A stretch of DNA of 64,000 bases from Alphaproteobacteria bacterium (GTDB taxonomy: Bacteria > Pseudomonadota > Alphaproteobacteria > Rhodobacterales > Rhodobacteraceae), in contig JAUIFH010000006.1 of assembly GCA_030429495.1 (NCBI GenBank), positions 124,001-188,000 of the forward strand, written 5' to 3'. Position 1 is the first letter of the stretch. Every line of letters begins with the position of its first letter. Below the pieces are notes generated by a model. That model had not been told where the DNA came from, did not search any database, and saw only the letters and a program-made list of their open reading frames with translations. Of this stretch, positions 27,393 to 37,000 are shown piece after piece. A program made the translations under genes and the position numbers.

Positions 27393-28409
27393 ATGCCGCA
27401 GGGAGCTTTGATCCTTGCAAGCAGCTTGGCCGGGCCATGCGCCTTCCTCGAGAAGGCCTGCATCGGCCCGTCCGAAATCGAGGATCTGTTGGAAGCGCCG
27501 CGGCGGGCCGCAAGCGACCAGCACACCGTCTCGCTCGCCGTTTTTGTCAGCTTCCTCCAGAATGCAGCAGCGTATTACGGTGACGGGCTTTTCGGCTGGA
27601 TGGCAGGCCGACAGTTCGATCTTAACCTTCTCGGCGACTTCGGGCGAACGGTCCTTGCGGCGCCGAACGTGCGGGAAGCAATCCGACTCTTCTGCGACGC
27701 ATTCGACGTGATCCAGAGTGATTCAGTCATGTCACTTGATGTTCATGGCGATGAGGCCGTTGTTTCTTACCGGATACTGAACCCGAGCATCTGGCCGAGG
27801 GATCAGGACGCCGAATTCACACTCGGCATTATCTCCGCATTGATCGAGCGGGCGACGGGCCCGTCCTGGCGACCGATTTCGGTTGTAACCGAACACATGC
27901 CGCACGCCTCGGAAGACAGCTATGGCAGGCAGATGCGTTGCGCACTGTCCCACTGCGCCAGCGAAAACGCGATCCGTTTTCCAGCCCGCGTCCTTTGCCT
28001 GCGGATCGCCGGCTCGGACTCGCCGATGTTCCGGGACGACGCAGCGGGTTTGGTCCAAACTGCCCGCGACCGCCAGCGCGCCCTGTCCCTGTCCGTGCGT
28101 GTACGCAATGAAATCGCCCGCCGGATCGGCAACGGACCCTGCGGCGAGACCGCCGTTGCACGCGCGCTCGGCTTGTCCGAACGATCACTGCGCCGGCATC
28201 TTGGTCAAGAGGATGTCAGCTACTCCGATATACTCGACGCCTGCAGACACGATATGGCGCGAATCTTCCTCGCGCTACCAGCGATGACAATCGACGAAAT
28301 CGCTCTGCGGCTTAGCTACTCAGACCGCAGCGCGTTCGAACGCTCCTTCCGCCGCTGCGTAGGGGCAACACCCTCACAGTTCCGCCTTTCCTTGGACAGC
28401 GACGGCTAG
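27393..28409 (+). CDS. qhpR: QhpR, AraC-family activator of the qhp operon
   Basis: Protein of 338 aa from ATG 27393 (GGAGAGA upstream; the track uses the GTG one codon earlier). The N-terminal ~190 residues look like the arabinose-binding-like domain of OruR/ArgR-type regulators (LLGDFGRTVLAAPNVREAIRLFCDAFDVIQSDS). The C-terminal domain is an AraC helix-turn-helix (VARALGLSERSLRRHLGQEDVSYSDIL, then MTIDEIALRLSYSDRSAFERSFRRCVGATPSQFR). It is divergent from qhpG. In Paracoccus the homologue activates qhp genes in response to amines; the inducer here is not known. Confidence 0.88.
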   Translation: MPQGALILASSLAGPCAFLEKACIGPSEIEDLLEAPRRAASDQHTVSLAVFVSFLQNAAAYYGDGLFGWMAGRQFDLNLLGDFGRTVLAAPNVREAIRLFCDAFDVIQSDSVMSLDVHGDEAVVSYRILNPSIWPRDQDAEFTLGIISALIERATGPSWRPISVVTEHMPHASEDSYGRQMRCALSHCASENAIRFPARVLCLRIAGSDSPMFRDDAAGLVQTARDRQRALSLSVRVRNEIARRIGNGPCGETAVARALGLSERSLRRHLGQEDVSYSDILDACRHDMARIFLALPAMTIDEIALRLSYSDRSAFERSFRRCVGATPSQFRLSLDSDG

Positions 28410-28719
28410 GGTCCTGTCGGCCTCCACCGGGCCGCACCTCAGACTCTCAGAGTCTAACGGCACGACATCGCGTTCCGACTTCTCAAGTGTCCGGAAGAGG
28501 AAGCTCCGCCTCACTTCCTCCGGTCGCACCTCTCTTCAAGTCACATTTCCCAGTGCCTCGCACTCAAACGGCCCCCGCGGACATCTCCCGCGCTACTACG
28601 GCTGCGGCATCCGCCGAACATCGGCCTGCGACAAAATTCCGGTGGATATGCGGACCGTCTGATGTCAGCTTGAAAGCGCTCCGGCCTGTCGGCCTGAGTT
28701 ACCACCTCAGGAGTGGACC
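28410..28719. other. Gene-free stretch after qhpR
   Basis: No coding frame here has a good start and ribosome-binding site. The one clear structure is a perfect 15-bp palindrome, AGACTCT-C-AGAGTCT, at 28441-28455. Its spacer is too short for a hairpin, so it would act as a protein-binding site or simply be chance. The stretch closes the catabolic block and may contain the promoter for the next small gene. Confidence 0.6.
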
Positions 28720-28941
28720 ATGCCTCAGTACAACGAGATGTTCGAGTTGTCCGTGCCCGACATCGACCTCATCGAAACGGCATTGCGGCACACGAAGGAA
28801 GCCTTGTCGCATGATCTGATCGCGCAGCCCGGCGACGGTGACAAGGCGGAAACCCTGCGCCAGATTCAGGAGTTGCTCGGACGCCTGCACAACCAGAAGA
28901 TCTTCTACCGCCCCCGAGGCGGTGTGTATGTCGGTGGGTAG
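28720..28941 (+). CDS. Small conserved hypothetical protein
   Basis: Protein of 73 aa, ATG preceded by AGGAG at eight bases. It reads MPQYNEMFELSVPDIDLIETALRHTKEAL, a helix-rich acidic protein ending FYRPRGGVYVGG. No membrane segment, signal or known catalytic motif. The clean start, ribosome-binding site and balanced composition support a real gene. It may be the conserved-side border of the catabolic block. No function is assigned. Confidence 0.72.
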   Translation: MPQYNEMFELSVPDIDLIETALRHTKEALSHDLIAQPGDGDKAETLRQIQELLGRLHNQKIFYRPRGGVYVGG

Positions 28942-29051
28942 CGGGCAAGGCACGGTGCAAAGACAGCAAGCGCGCGTGGCTTTCAAGCCGGCGGCAGCTC
29001 GCCTATAAGCGGTCCAAAGCATCTTGAAACCGGACGGGCGGTCAACGGGAC

Positions 29052-30053
29052 ATGTCAGGCACCGGCGCGGTGGGGCGCGCCTTCAATGTCTTCTGCATCG
29101 GTCAGGCCGGGCGGCTCGGCTACGAGGCGGTGATGCTGGCCGCGACCTTCCGCGCTGCCAATCCGGACTTCGCGGGAAAGCTGATAGTCGGCGAACCGCA
29201 GCCCGGCCCCCGCTGGGACGGCGATCCGCGGATGACCGCACCGGTCCGCGCGGTTCTTGACCGGTTCGGGGCCGATGTCGTGCCGATCGACACGCGGCAT
29301 TTCGGCAAGACCTATCCATACGGCAACAAGATCGAAGGGCTTTTCGCGCTGCCGGAAGGGGAGCCTTTCCTGTTTCTCGACACCGACACGCTCGTCAGCG
29401 GACCGCTCGCCTCGGTGCCGCTCGACTTTGACCGTCCCTCCGCCTCGATGCGGCGCGAGGGGACGTGGCCGCAGATCGAATTGTACGGGCCGGGATACGG
29501 GGCGACGTGGCGATCGCTCTACGACAGGTTCGGGCTGGATTACGAAAGCTCGCTCGACCTGACCAAGCCCGACGAGTTTTGGGAACGCTATCTGTATTTC
29601 AACGCCGGCTGGTACTTCTTCCGCTGCCCGCACGAATTCGGACGCCGCTTCCTCGACTACGCGCTTGAAATCCGCGACAACGCGCCGGAGGAACTGGTCT
29701 GCCAGTCCCTCGACCCCTGGCTCGATCAGGTCGCACTGCCGCTTGTCATCCACTCCTTCGGCGGCGGCAGGCCGGGGCCGGAACTCGATGGCCTCGACGG
29801 CCCCGTCACCTGCCACTACCGCACGCTGCCACTACTTTACGCGCGTGAAAGCGACGCGGCAGTAGCTGCGCTTGAGGAGGCCGTCGCGCCGAACCCGGTC
29901 AAGAAGGTGCTGAAGGAGTACGAACCTATCCGCAAGCTCGTCTATCAGGGCAAAGGGCAGAAGGTGCGTGCGATGTTCGACCGTGACGACCTGCCCCGGC
30001 GCGAACAGGTGATCCGCAATGCGATCAAGCGTGCGGGGCTCTGGCTGCGCTAG
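29052..30053 (+). CDS. GT-A-like protein (DxD), hypothetical
   Basis: Protein of 333 aa. PFLFLDTDTLVSGPL near residue 115 is the DxD metal motif of GT-A glycosyltransferases, and KTYPYGNKIEGLFAL just before it fits nucleotide-sugar-binding segments of the same fold. YLYFNAGWYFFRCPHEFGRRFLDYA near residue 185 is the usual acceptor-side region. The basic C-terminus (KKVLKEYEPIRKLVYQGKGQK) may bind membrane or nucleic acid. It is alone on its strand before a Deg-type protease gene (69-bp gap). Sugar donor and acceptor unknown. Confidence 0.72.
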   Translation: MSGTGAVGRAFNVFCIGQAGRLGYEAVMLAATFRAANPDFAGKLIVGEPQPGPRWDGDPRMTAPVRAVLDRFGADVVPIDTRHFGKTYPYGNKIEGLFALPEGEPFLFLDTDTLVSGPLASVPLDFDRPSASMRREGTWPQIELYGPGYGATWRSLYDRFGLDYESSLDLTKPDEFWERYLYFNAGWYFFRCPHEFGRRFLDYALEIRDNAPEELVCQSLDPWLDQVALPLVIHSFGGGRPGPELDGLDGPVTCHYRTLPLLYARESDAAVAALEEAVAPNPVKKVLKEYEPIRKLVYQGKGQKVRAMFDRDDLPRREQVIRNAIKRAGLWLR

Positions 30054-30122
30054 CCCCTTGAATCCGCGCGCGGCAGGGCCGACGTTCAGACAAAGACCGA
30101 CCGACAAGGGAGATGTCCGCCG

Positions 30123-31511
30123 ATGCGCCTGATCCGGTTCGCCGCGCTGCTTCTTGCCCTCAGCCAGCCCGCGACCGCGCAGGCGGAAGACCGGGTTCCG
30201 CGAACAGCCGCCGACCTGAGTCTGAGCTTCGCGCCCGTCGTGAAACAGGCAGCGCCCGCCGTTGTAAACATCTATGCAAGCCGTGTCGTTGCCCAGCGCC
30301 TCAGCCCCTTTGCTGACGACCCCTTCTTCTCCCGGCTTTTCGATTTCGGCCAGATCGTGCCGCGTGTCCAGAACTCGCTCGGCTCCGGTGTGATCCTCAG
30401 TTCCGACGGAATCGTCGTGTCGAACCATCACGTCGTCGGCGGTGCCGACGATATCCGCGTCGTGCTGGCAGACCGGCGCGAGTTTTCCGGCCAGGTCATA
30501 CTCGCGGATCAGGCGGCCGACCTCGCGGTGATCCGCCTTGATGGCGCGGACGGGTTGCCGGCGCTTGATCTGGCCGATTCCGATCTGGCCGAGGTCGGCG
30601 ATCTGGTTCTGGCCATCGGCAATCCGTTCGGCATCGGGCAGACCGTGACATCCGGCATCGTCTCCGGCCTCGCCCGCGCGGGCGGCGGCATGGAGCGCGG
30701 GCGTGGCTACTTCATCCAGACCGACGCCGCGATCAACCCCGGCAATTCGGGCGGCGCGCTCGTTGATGTCAACGGCCGGCTGCTGGGTATCAACACGTCG
30801 ATCCTGACGCGGTCCGGCGGCTCGAACGGGATCGGCTTTGCAATCCCCTCCAACCTGGTCGCGCAATATGTGGCGCAGGCTGAGGCCGGCGCCGCCGAGT
30901 TCCGCAGCCCCTGGGCGGGGATCGAGGTGCAGAGCGTCGATGCCGGCCTTGCCGATGCGATGGGCCTGCCCGGCCCCGGCGGCGCCGCGATCCGGCAGGT
31001 GCACCCTGACAGCCCCTTCGCGAGGGCCGGACTGCGTGCCGGCGATGTCCTGACCGAGATCGGCGGGCTGGCCGTGGACGGTCCGCAGGAACTCGACTAC
31101 CGGCTCGCCACGCTAGGCCCCGGTGGCAGCGCCACGGTGCGCTACTGGCGCGACGGCGCCGAACGGAGGGCCGAGATCGCCCTGTCCGCCGCGCCGGGCA
31201 GCGACGGCACCGAAAGCCTCCGTATGGCGTCCGGCACGGTATTCGACGGCCTCGCCGTCGCGGCACTTGGCCCGGCGCTGATCGAACGGCTTGGCTTGCC
31301 GCTTGCCTCCGAGGGCGTCGTGGTGACCGAAGTTGCTGGTCCTTCGCGCCGCACACGGCTGCGCCCGGGCGACCTTCTCATCGCCGTGAACGGCACGCGG
31401 ATCGAAACGCCCGCCGACCTGACCGCCGTTGTCGAACGACCGGCGCGGGTCTGGCAGATCGAGTTCCTGAGCGGCGGCAAGCGGGCGATCGTCCGCCTTT
31501 CCGCCGGTTGA
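30123..31511 (+). CDS. Periplasmic Do/DegQ-type serine protease with two PDZ domains
   Basis: Protein of 462 aa with a signal peptide (LIRFAALLLALSQPATAQA). The trypsin-like triad is visible: His103 in SNHHVVGGADD, Asp133 in ADQAADLAVIRL and Ser209 in INPGNSGGALVD. Two PDZ domains follow (about 255-345 and 370-460), each with a GDLL/GDVL ligand-loop pattern (RAGLRAGDVLTEIGG; RLRPGDLLIAVNG). It is expected to act in periplasmic protein quality control. AGGGAG precedes the start. It is slightly shorter than E. coli DegP/DegQ. Confidence 0.92.
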   Translation: MRLIRFAALLLALSQPATAQAEDRVPRTAADLSLSFAPVVKQAAPAVVNIYASRVVAQRLSPFADDPFFSRLFDFGQIVPRVQNSLGSGVILSSDGIVVSNHHVVGGADDIRVVLADRREFSGQVILADQAADLAVIRLDGADGLPALDLADSDLAEVGDLVLAIGNPFGIGQTVTSGIVSGLARAGGGMERGRGYFIQTDAAINPGNSGGALVDVNGRLLGINTSILTRSGGSNGIGFAIPSNLVAQYVAQAEAGAAEFRSPWAGIEVQSVDAGLADAMGLPGPGGAAIRQVHPDSPFARAGLRAGDVLTEIGGLAVDGPQELDYRLATLGPGGSATVRYWRDGAERRAEIALSAAPGSDGTESLRMASGTVFDGLAVAALGPALIERLGLPLASEGVVVTEVAGPSRRTRLRPGDLLIAVNGTRIETPADLTAVVERPARVWQIEFLSGGKRAIVRLSAG

Positions 31512-31616
31512 CGGGACGATCACGCCGCACTGTCCGGCAATTGATTTCCGAGTGATCGCTGCGCCCACCTACAGTTGGTGGCGAGGGATGGACCCCGAAC
31601 GAAAGGAACAGATCCC

Positions 31617-31748
31617 ATGCGCACGATTTTCATGCTGACACTCGCCGCCTTCGCGGCAATGACACTTGCCGCCTGTCAGCCGTCAGGCGGGGCCGGGCTG
31701 CACAAATCCCATTCGAAGGGCTCCCACAGCATCGGCCGCGACGACTGA
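31617..31748 (+). CDS. Small lipoprotein
   Basis: A 43-aa frame too short for the ORF track, with AAGGA before ATG 31617. MRTIFMLTLAAFAAMTLAAC is a lipoprotein signal with lipobox LAAC (Cys20). The mature part is only ~24 residues and rich in His, Ser, Lys and Gly (LHKSHSKGSHSIGRDD). It would be anchored in the membrane after Lgt/Lsp processing. The His-rich tail might bind metal; this is inference. It sits between the protease gene and metY. Confidence 0.75.
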   Translation: MRTIFMLTLAAFAAMTLAACQPSGGAGLHKSHSKGSHSIGRDD

Positions 31749-31763
31749 ACCGGCCGCGCAGCG

Positions 31764-31826
31764 CCGGTTGTGCGAAACCGGGCCTTGCCCTAACGTCTCC
31801 CGCGACCTGACCTTAGGGAGATTTCC
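31764..31826 (+). promoter_or_regulatory. Possible ribosome-binding-site-masking structure before metY
   Basis: Three inverted repeats occupy the 78-bp leader. CCGGTT/AACCGG (31764-31781) forms a hairpin. CCCTAA (31788-31793) can pair with TTAGGG (31813-31818). TCTCCC (31796-31801) can pair with GGGAGA (31816-31821), which is the metY ribosome-binding site, six bases before the ATG. The last two pairings are mutually exclusive and both cover the site. The sequence does not match the SAM-II or SAM/SAH consensus as I know them. A metabolite-controlled element is possible but unproven. Confidence 0.4.
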
Positions 31827-33113
31827 ATGGCCAAGACCTACGGATTCGACACGCTGCAAGTCCATGCCGGCGCCCGCCCCGATCCCGCGACGGGCGCAAG
31901 GCAGACGCCGATCTACCAGACAACGGCCTATGTCTTTCGCGACGCGGATCACGCAGCCGCGCTCTTCAACCTCCAGGAAGTCGGCTACATCTATTCGCGC
32001 CTGACCAACCCCACCGTCGCAGCACTCGCCGAACGCATCGCGACGCTCGAGGGTGGCCAGGGCGCGGTCTGCTGTTCGTCGGGCCATGCGGCGCAGATCA
32101 TGGCGCTTTTCCCGCTGATGGGACCGGGGCGCAATATCGTCGTCTCCACCCGCCTCTACGGCGGCACAGTCACGCAGTTCAGCCAGACGATCAAACGCTT
32201 CGGCTGGTCGGCGAAATTCGTCGATACCGATGATCTGGCCGCGCTAGAGGCGGCAATCGACGATGACACCCGCGCGATCTTCTGTGAGTCGATCGCCAAT
32301 CCCGGCGGCTATGTCACCGACATCCCGGCCGTCGCGAAGGTCGCCGACAAGGCCGGCCTGCCGCTGATCGTCGACAATACCTCGGCCACGCCCTGGCTCT
32401 GCCGCCCGCTGGAACAGGGCGCGACGCTGGTCGTCCACTCGACCACGAAATACCTGACCGGCAATGGCACCGTCACCGGCGGCGCCATCGTTGATTCCGG
32501 CAAGTTCGACTGGTCGGCCTCGGGCAAGTTCCCGTCGCTCTCCGAACCCGAACCGGCCTATCACGGGCTGAAGTTCCACGAGACCTTCGGGCCGCTGGCT
32601 TATACGTTCCACTCCATCGCCATCGGTCTGCGCGACCTTGGCATGACGATGAACCCGCAAGGAGCGCATTACACGCTGATGGGCATCGAGACGCTGTCGC
32701 TGCGCATGGAGCGTCATGTCGCCAACGCGATGAAGGTCGCCGAATGGTTGGAGAAGGACCCCCGCGTCGACTACGTCACCTATGCGGGCCTGCCCTCGTC
32801 GCCCTATCACGACCGGGCCAAGCGGCTTTACCCTAAGGGCGCAGGCGCGCTTTTCACCTTCGCGGTCAAGGGCGGGTATGAGGCGTGCGTGAAGCTGGTG
32901 GATTCGCTCGAACTCTTCAGCCATGTCGCGAATCTCGGCGACACCCGCTCGCTCATCATCCATTCCGCCTCGACCACGCACCGCCAGTTGACGGAAGCGC
33001 AGCAGAAGGCGGCCGGGGCTGCGCCGAATGTCGTCCGGGTTTCGATCGGGATCGAGGATGCCGACGATATCATCGCCGATCTGGATCAGGCGCTGGCCAA
33101 GGCCACGGCGTGA
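31827..33113 (+). CDS. metY: O-acetylhomoserine sulfhydrylase / aminocarboxypropyltransferase
   Basis: Protein of 428 aa, PLP-dependent, Cys/Met-metabolism family. GFDTLQVHAG is the usual N-terminus. YIYSRLTNPTVAALAERIATLEGG, then Lys208 in HSTTKYLTGNG (PLP Schiff base) and VDNTSATPWLCRPLEQGA are conserved. The length of ~430 residues and the late SLELFSHVANLGDTRSLIIHSASTTHRQL favour MetY over the shorter MetB/MetZ forms. It makes homocysteine from O-acetylhomoserine and sulfide. Its leader could mask the ribosome-binding site, so translation control is likely. Confidence 0.94.
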   Translation: MAKTYGFDTLQVHAGARPDPATGARQTPIYQTTAYVFRDADHAAALFNLQEVGYIYSRLTNPTVAALAERIATLEGGQGAVCCSSGHAAQIMALFPLMGPGRNIVVSTRLYGGTVTQFSQTIKRFGWSAKFVDTDDLAALEAAIDDDTRAIFCESIANPGGYVTDIPAVAKVADKAGLPLIVDNTSATPWLCRPLEQGATLVVHSTTKYLTGNGTVTGGAIVDSGKFDWSASGKFPSLSEPEPAYHGLKFHETFGPLAYTFHSIAIGLRDLGMTMNPQGAHYTLMGIETLSLRMERHVANAMKVAEWLEKDPRVDYVTYAGLPSSPYHDRAKRLYPKGAGALFTFAVKGGYEACVKLVDSLELFSHVANLGDTRSLIIHSASTTHRQLTEAQQKAAGAAPNVVRVSIGIEDADDIIADLDQALAKATA

Positions 33114-33119
33114 TCGCGT

Positions 33120-33145
33120 GGCGGCGCCCTTCGCCGGGCGCCGCC
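33120..33145. terminator. Bidirectional hairpin between metY and the SIMPL gene
   Basis: GGCGGCGCCC-TTCGCC-GGGCGCCGCC is a perfect ten-pair stem between two convergent stops. There is no strong T-run on either side, so termination may be weak or factor-assisted. Confidence 0.6.
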
Positions 33146-33152
33146 CACTGCC

Positions 33153-33848
33153 TTACTCGGCAATCTCGTAGATGATCGAGACGGTGCTGGCGATGCTCAC
33201 CTCGCCGGGCGCCACCGGAACATCACCACCCTTGGCCATGCTGGCTTCTGCCATCATCATCGGGCGCGGCGGCTGGAATCCGCCCTGCTCGCTGATCGAC
33301 AGGACCCGCCCCAGCGTGACGCCCGCAGCCTTGGCGTAAAGCGCTGCCTTCCGCGCGGCATCGGCGACCGCACGGCGGCGCGCCTTGTCCATCGCGGCAT
33401 CGCTGTCCTGAAGCCCGAAGCTGAGGCCGTTGAGCGTGTTCGCGCCCCCGGCGACGACGCCGTCCAGAACCGCCCCCACCGTATCAAGCGCACGGATGCG
33501 CACGGTCACGGTATTCGACGCGACATAACCGGTGATGGTCGGCTCCCGCCCGGACGAGCTGTAGTCGTAGCGCGGACCGAGCGACAGGCCCGATGTCTGG
33601 ATGTCACGATCTTCGATACCGGCCTCCTTGAGCCGAGCGATGACTGCGGCGACGGCCGCCGAATTCGCGTCGAGCGCCTCGGCTGCGGTTGCCGCCTCGT
33701 TCGTGGCTCCGATCGAAACCGTTGCCATATCGGGTTGTGCGTCGATCCGTCCCTCTCCGGTCACGGAAATCGTTGCAACGGGGACGTCTGCCGCCATCGC
33801 CGGCATGGCAAGAACCAGAATTGTCGCGAAAGTGCTGAGAAAGCGCAT
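33153..33848 (-). CDS. SIMPL-domain (DUF541) periplasmic protein
   Basis: Protein of 231 aa from ATG 33848 (GGAGG upstream; the track adds four codons). A signal peptide (MRFLSTFATILVLAMPAMA) is followed by a single SIMPL/DUF541 domain: ISVTGEGRIDAQPDMATVSIGA, EDRDIQTSGLSLGPRYDY, ITGYVASNTVTVRI and ARRRAVADAARKAALYAKAAGVTLGRV. The family includes bacterial outer-membrane and periplasmic proteins tied to oxidative stress, with no fixed biochemical role. Single gene, convergent with metY. Confidence 0.9.
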   Translation of the reverse strand: MRFLSTFATILVLAMPAMAADVPVATISVTGEGRIDAQPDMATVSIGATNEAATAAEALDANSAAVAAVIARLKEAGIEDRDIQTSGLSLGPRYDYSSSGREPTITGYVASNTVTVRIRALDTVGAVLDGVVAGGANTLNGLSFGLQDSDAAMDKARRRAVADAARKAALYAKAAGVTLGRVLSISEQGGFQPPRPMMMAEASMAKGGDVPVAPGEVSIASTVSIIYEIAE

Positions 33849-34007
33849 GAATGCCTCCATTTCCTAGTGATGATCATCGGCTCTTTGACGCGCGCCGCAA
33901 GCGGATCCTTGGCGCAGCCGCTTTCCTTGGGCGGGATTCTGCTTTACGAGGGTTCATCGCCACGATGCGGCTTTGGAGACGGCCGCCAAGATGCTACTTG
34001 CGCCAAG

Positions 34008-37000
34008 ATGAAACCCGCATTCGCCCTGCGCCTCGATCATGATTCAGTGACGTTGCTGAGCCGCGCCGCCGATGGCTGGGTGCTGGCCGGAAGTGTCGCG
34101 CTTGCCGATCCCGCGCTTGGCCCCGCTTTGACGCGCCTGCGAGCACAGGGTGACGAACTCGCGAAGGCGCAAAGCGGCGGACGGCTGGCAACCAAGCTGA
34201 TCCTGCCCGCCTCGCAGATCCTCTATACCGAGGTCGATGCGCCGGGCCCGGACCGTGCGACGCGCCGCAGCCAGATCGCCCACGCGCTCGAAGGCCGCAC
34301 GCCGTACGCGGTGGACGACCTCGTCTTCGACTGGTCGCGCAACGGCCCCACCGTCCGGGTCGCCGTCGTCGCGAAGATGACGCTGGCGGAGGCCGAGGAG
34401 TTCGCCGAGGCGCACGGTTTCAATCCGGTCTCATTCGTCGCGATCCCCGAAGCCGTGCAGTTCGCGGGCGAGCCGTTTTTTGGCCAGACCAGCAAGGCCG
34501 CCGCGCACATGCCCGAGGGCGAGACGCTGACCCGCGACCAGGATCCGGTCAAAGTGGTCGACGCGCCGCTTCCCGAGGATTCAGCGGCATGCGGGCCGGC
34601 AGCGGCAGAAACCGACCAGCCACACGCCGAGACCGCGAAGGACACCCCCGCCCCCGAAGCACCGGAGGCAACCGCGCAGACAGGGGCCGCGGAACTGACG
34701 GAAGCGGAGAGCGAAGAGCCCGCAACAGACGATGCCGCCCACGACATGGAAATCGACGCCGAGGACACCGGCGCGCCCTTGCCGGACGGCGAGGCGGAAG
34801 ACGACACCGAAGAAAGCGCCGCGCCCGCCGACGACGCGTTTGAGGATAACCTGCCGGACGACGCTGCACCGGAAGTATCGTTCGAAGCGCTCGCGGACAT
34901 CCCCGACGCATCTTCCTCCGAACCCGGCGAATCGCCCGAAGACGAAGCAGCCAAGGATTCCGACGCAGACGAGACGGCGGAAACCGACGAACCGGATGGT
35001 GCGTCCGGGCAGGAAGCGGCAACCGCCGGACCATTGGAAGACACGTCCGGCGCGGCCTTGCCGGACGACATCCAGCCGCGCGATCTCGGTGTCACCGAGG
35101 GACTTGTGCCCGACGGGGCATCGGAGCTGCCGGATATCGACGCGACTGCGTCGGACCTGCCCGAAGGGCTGCCAGACGCATTGCCCGAAGACCTCGACGG
35201 GAGTCTGGGGCCCGAACCCGCGGCGGCCGAAGCCGAGGCGCCCTTCATCGCGGTGGACGACCTTTCCGGCCTCGACGATCCTGCTGCGGAGGCCGACGCC
35301 CCTGCCGTCCCCATCCCGGCGTTCTCCTCTCGCCGGCCAGGAGGAACAGTCACCCCTGTGCCCTCGCTCCGGGCCGAAAGGGCCGAAACCACCCCTGCCG
35401 CCGTTGGCGAATCCGTATTGTCGCGGGTGACCGACGGTGCCCTGCCGGACACATCCGCCGACGAAGCCGCGCCGCCACCCGTGACCGGAAACGGCAAGGG
35501 TATCCGCACCGGCCTCGAGCGGGCGCTTCTCAAGACCCTGCCGGACGCCAGACACGGCACCCAGGCACAGCTTCGCGCACGTCGCGCCGCCCCTCCGGGC
35601 GAAGACAAGACCGGCCCCGGGCCCGGCGGGCCGTTCGGCGCGATGTCGGAGCGTCGGCGTCCGAACACGGCACGGCTGGCCATCGGCATTGTCGCCGTAG
35701 CTGTGCTGATCCTCGTGATGACCGCCGTCGCGCTTTGGTCGATCTGGTTCGCAGCCCTGCCTGACACCGAGACAACCACTGTAGCGGAGGCTCCCGCAGT
35801 CACCGCACCGCCCGAGGTGTCAGAGGCGCCCGCACCCGCGCCGGAGGCCATAGTAGAAGTTGCCCCGACGCCCGCGCCGGCCGAGCCAGACGCCACTCAG
35901 GCACAGACCGAGACGCCGGACATCGCCCCCCCGGCAACTGGCACCATCTGGGTCGATCCGCCGAACGTCACCGGCCTTCCTGCCGACAATGACACGACCA
36001 CCGCCGGCACGCCGTCGATCACCGCGGCGCTGCCCCCCAGCCATGCCGAGGCCGTGACTCCGCCGGCGCTCGACACCGCCACCACCGCCGCCGACACCGC
36101 CCCGCCGCACCAGCCCCTGCCGCCACCCTTCGGCACGACGTTCGAGTTCCGCCCCGACGGGCTGATCCGCGCCACACCCGAGGGCGTCGTGACCCCGGAC
36201 GGCATCACGCTTGTCGCTGGCCGCCCGCCGGTTGCTCCGACCCCGCGGCCTGCCGGAATCGCGCCCGAGGCCGCGACGGGCGAAGCGGCGCCGCCCGAGG
36301 CTGAGCCGGAAACGATCATCGCGCCGGCCGACGCGCCGCAGCCCGAAGCGGCCCTGGCGGTTCCCGGCACCGACACCCCGCCGGCGCCGGGCGGATCGGC
36401 AGCACCCGAAGCCGAAACGGCTGCACAGCCGTCCGATGCCATCGCGGCGGCCGAGGCGCCCCTGCCGCCACCGGTCGATCCCGCCCATGCGGCGCTGAAA
36501 CCGCGCCCGCGGCCCGGCGCGATTGTCGATGCGACCCGCGCACGCGCTGCGGCCGCAGAGGCCGAGGCCCGCGCGCTGGCCGAGGCGCTGGCCTCGGCAA
36601 CGCCGCAGGCCGTCGCGTCCTCCCGCCTGCCTAAACAGCGGCCGAAGAACCTGATCCGCGCCGTCCCGTCGCCCGATGTCGAGGATGCCGTCGCCGCCGC
36701 CGTCGCAAGCAGCGTATCGGTCAACCCGGCACCCGCCGCGACGCCGGCCCCTGCCCCTGCCACCGCCAAACCGGAAGAGATCGACGAACCCGAGCCAACC
36801 GCGCCGGCACCGAACATCCCGACGACCGTGACCGTGGCACGGCAGGCAACGATCAAGAACGCGATCGACCTTGGCGACGTGAACCTGATCGGCGTCTTCG
36901 GATCGTCGTCCAACCGCCGGGCGCTGGTGCGCATGCCAACGGGGCGCTACGTCAAGGTCAAGATCGGCGACCGGCTCGATGGCGGCCAGGTCGCCGCGAT

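Noticed and set aside
31764-31826. Known SAM-II or SAM/SAH riboswitch before metY
   Set aside because: The conserved cores of these classes as I remember them are not present; only base-pairing potential around the ribosome-binding site is seen.
34223-35896. 557-aa minus-strand Ser/Gly-rich ORF
   Set aside because: Mirror of the acidic, Pro/Ala-rich region of the 1020-aa protein; composition is explained by reading that repeat-like sequence backwards.
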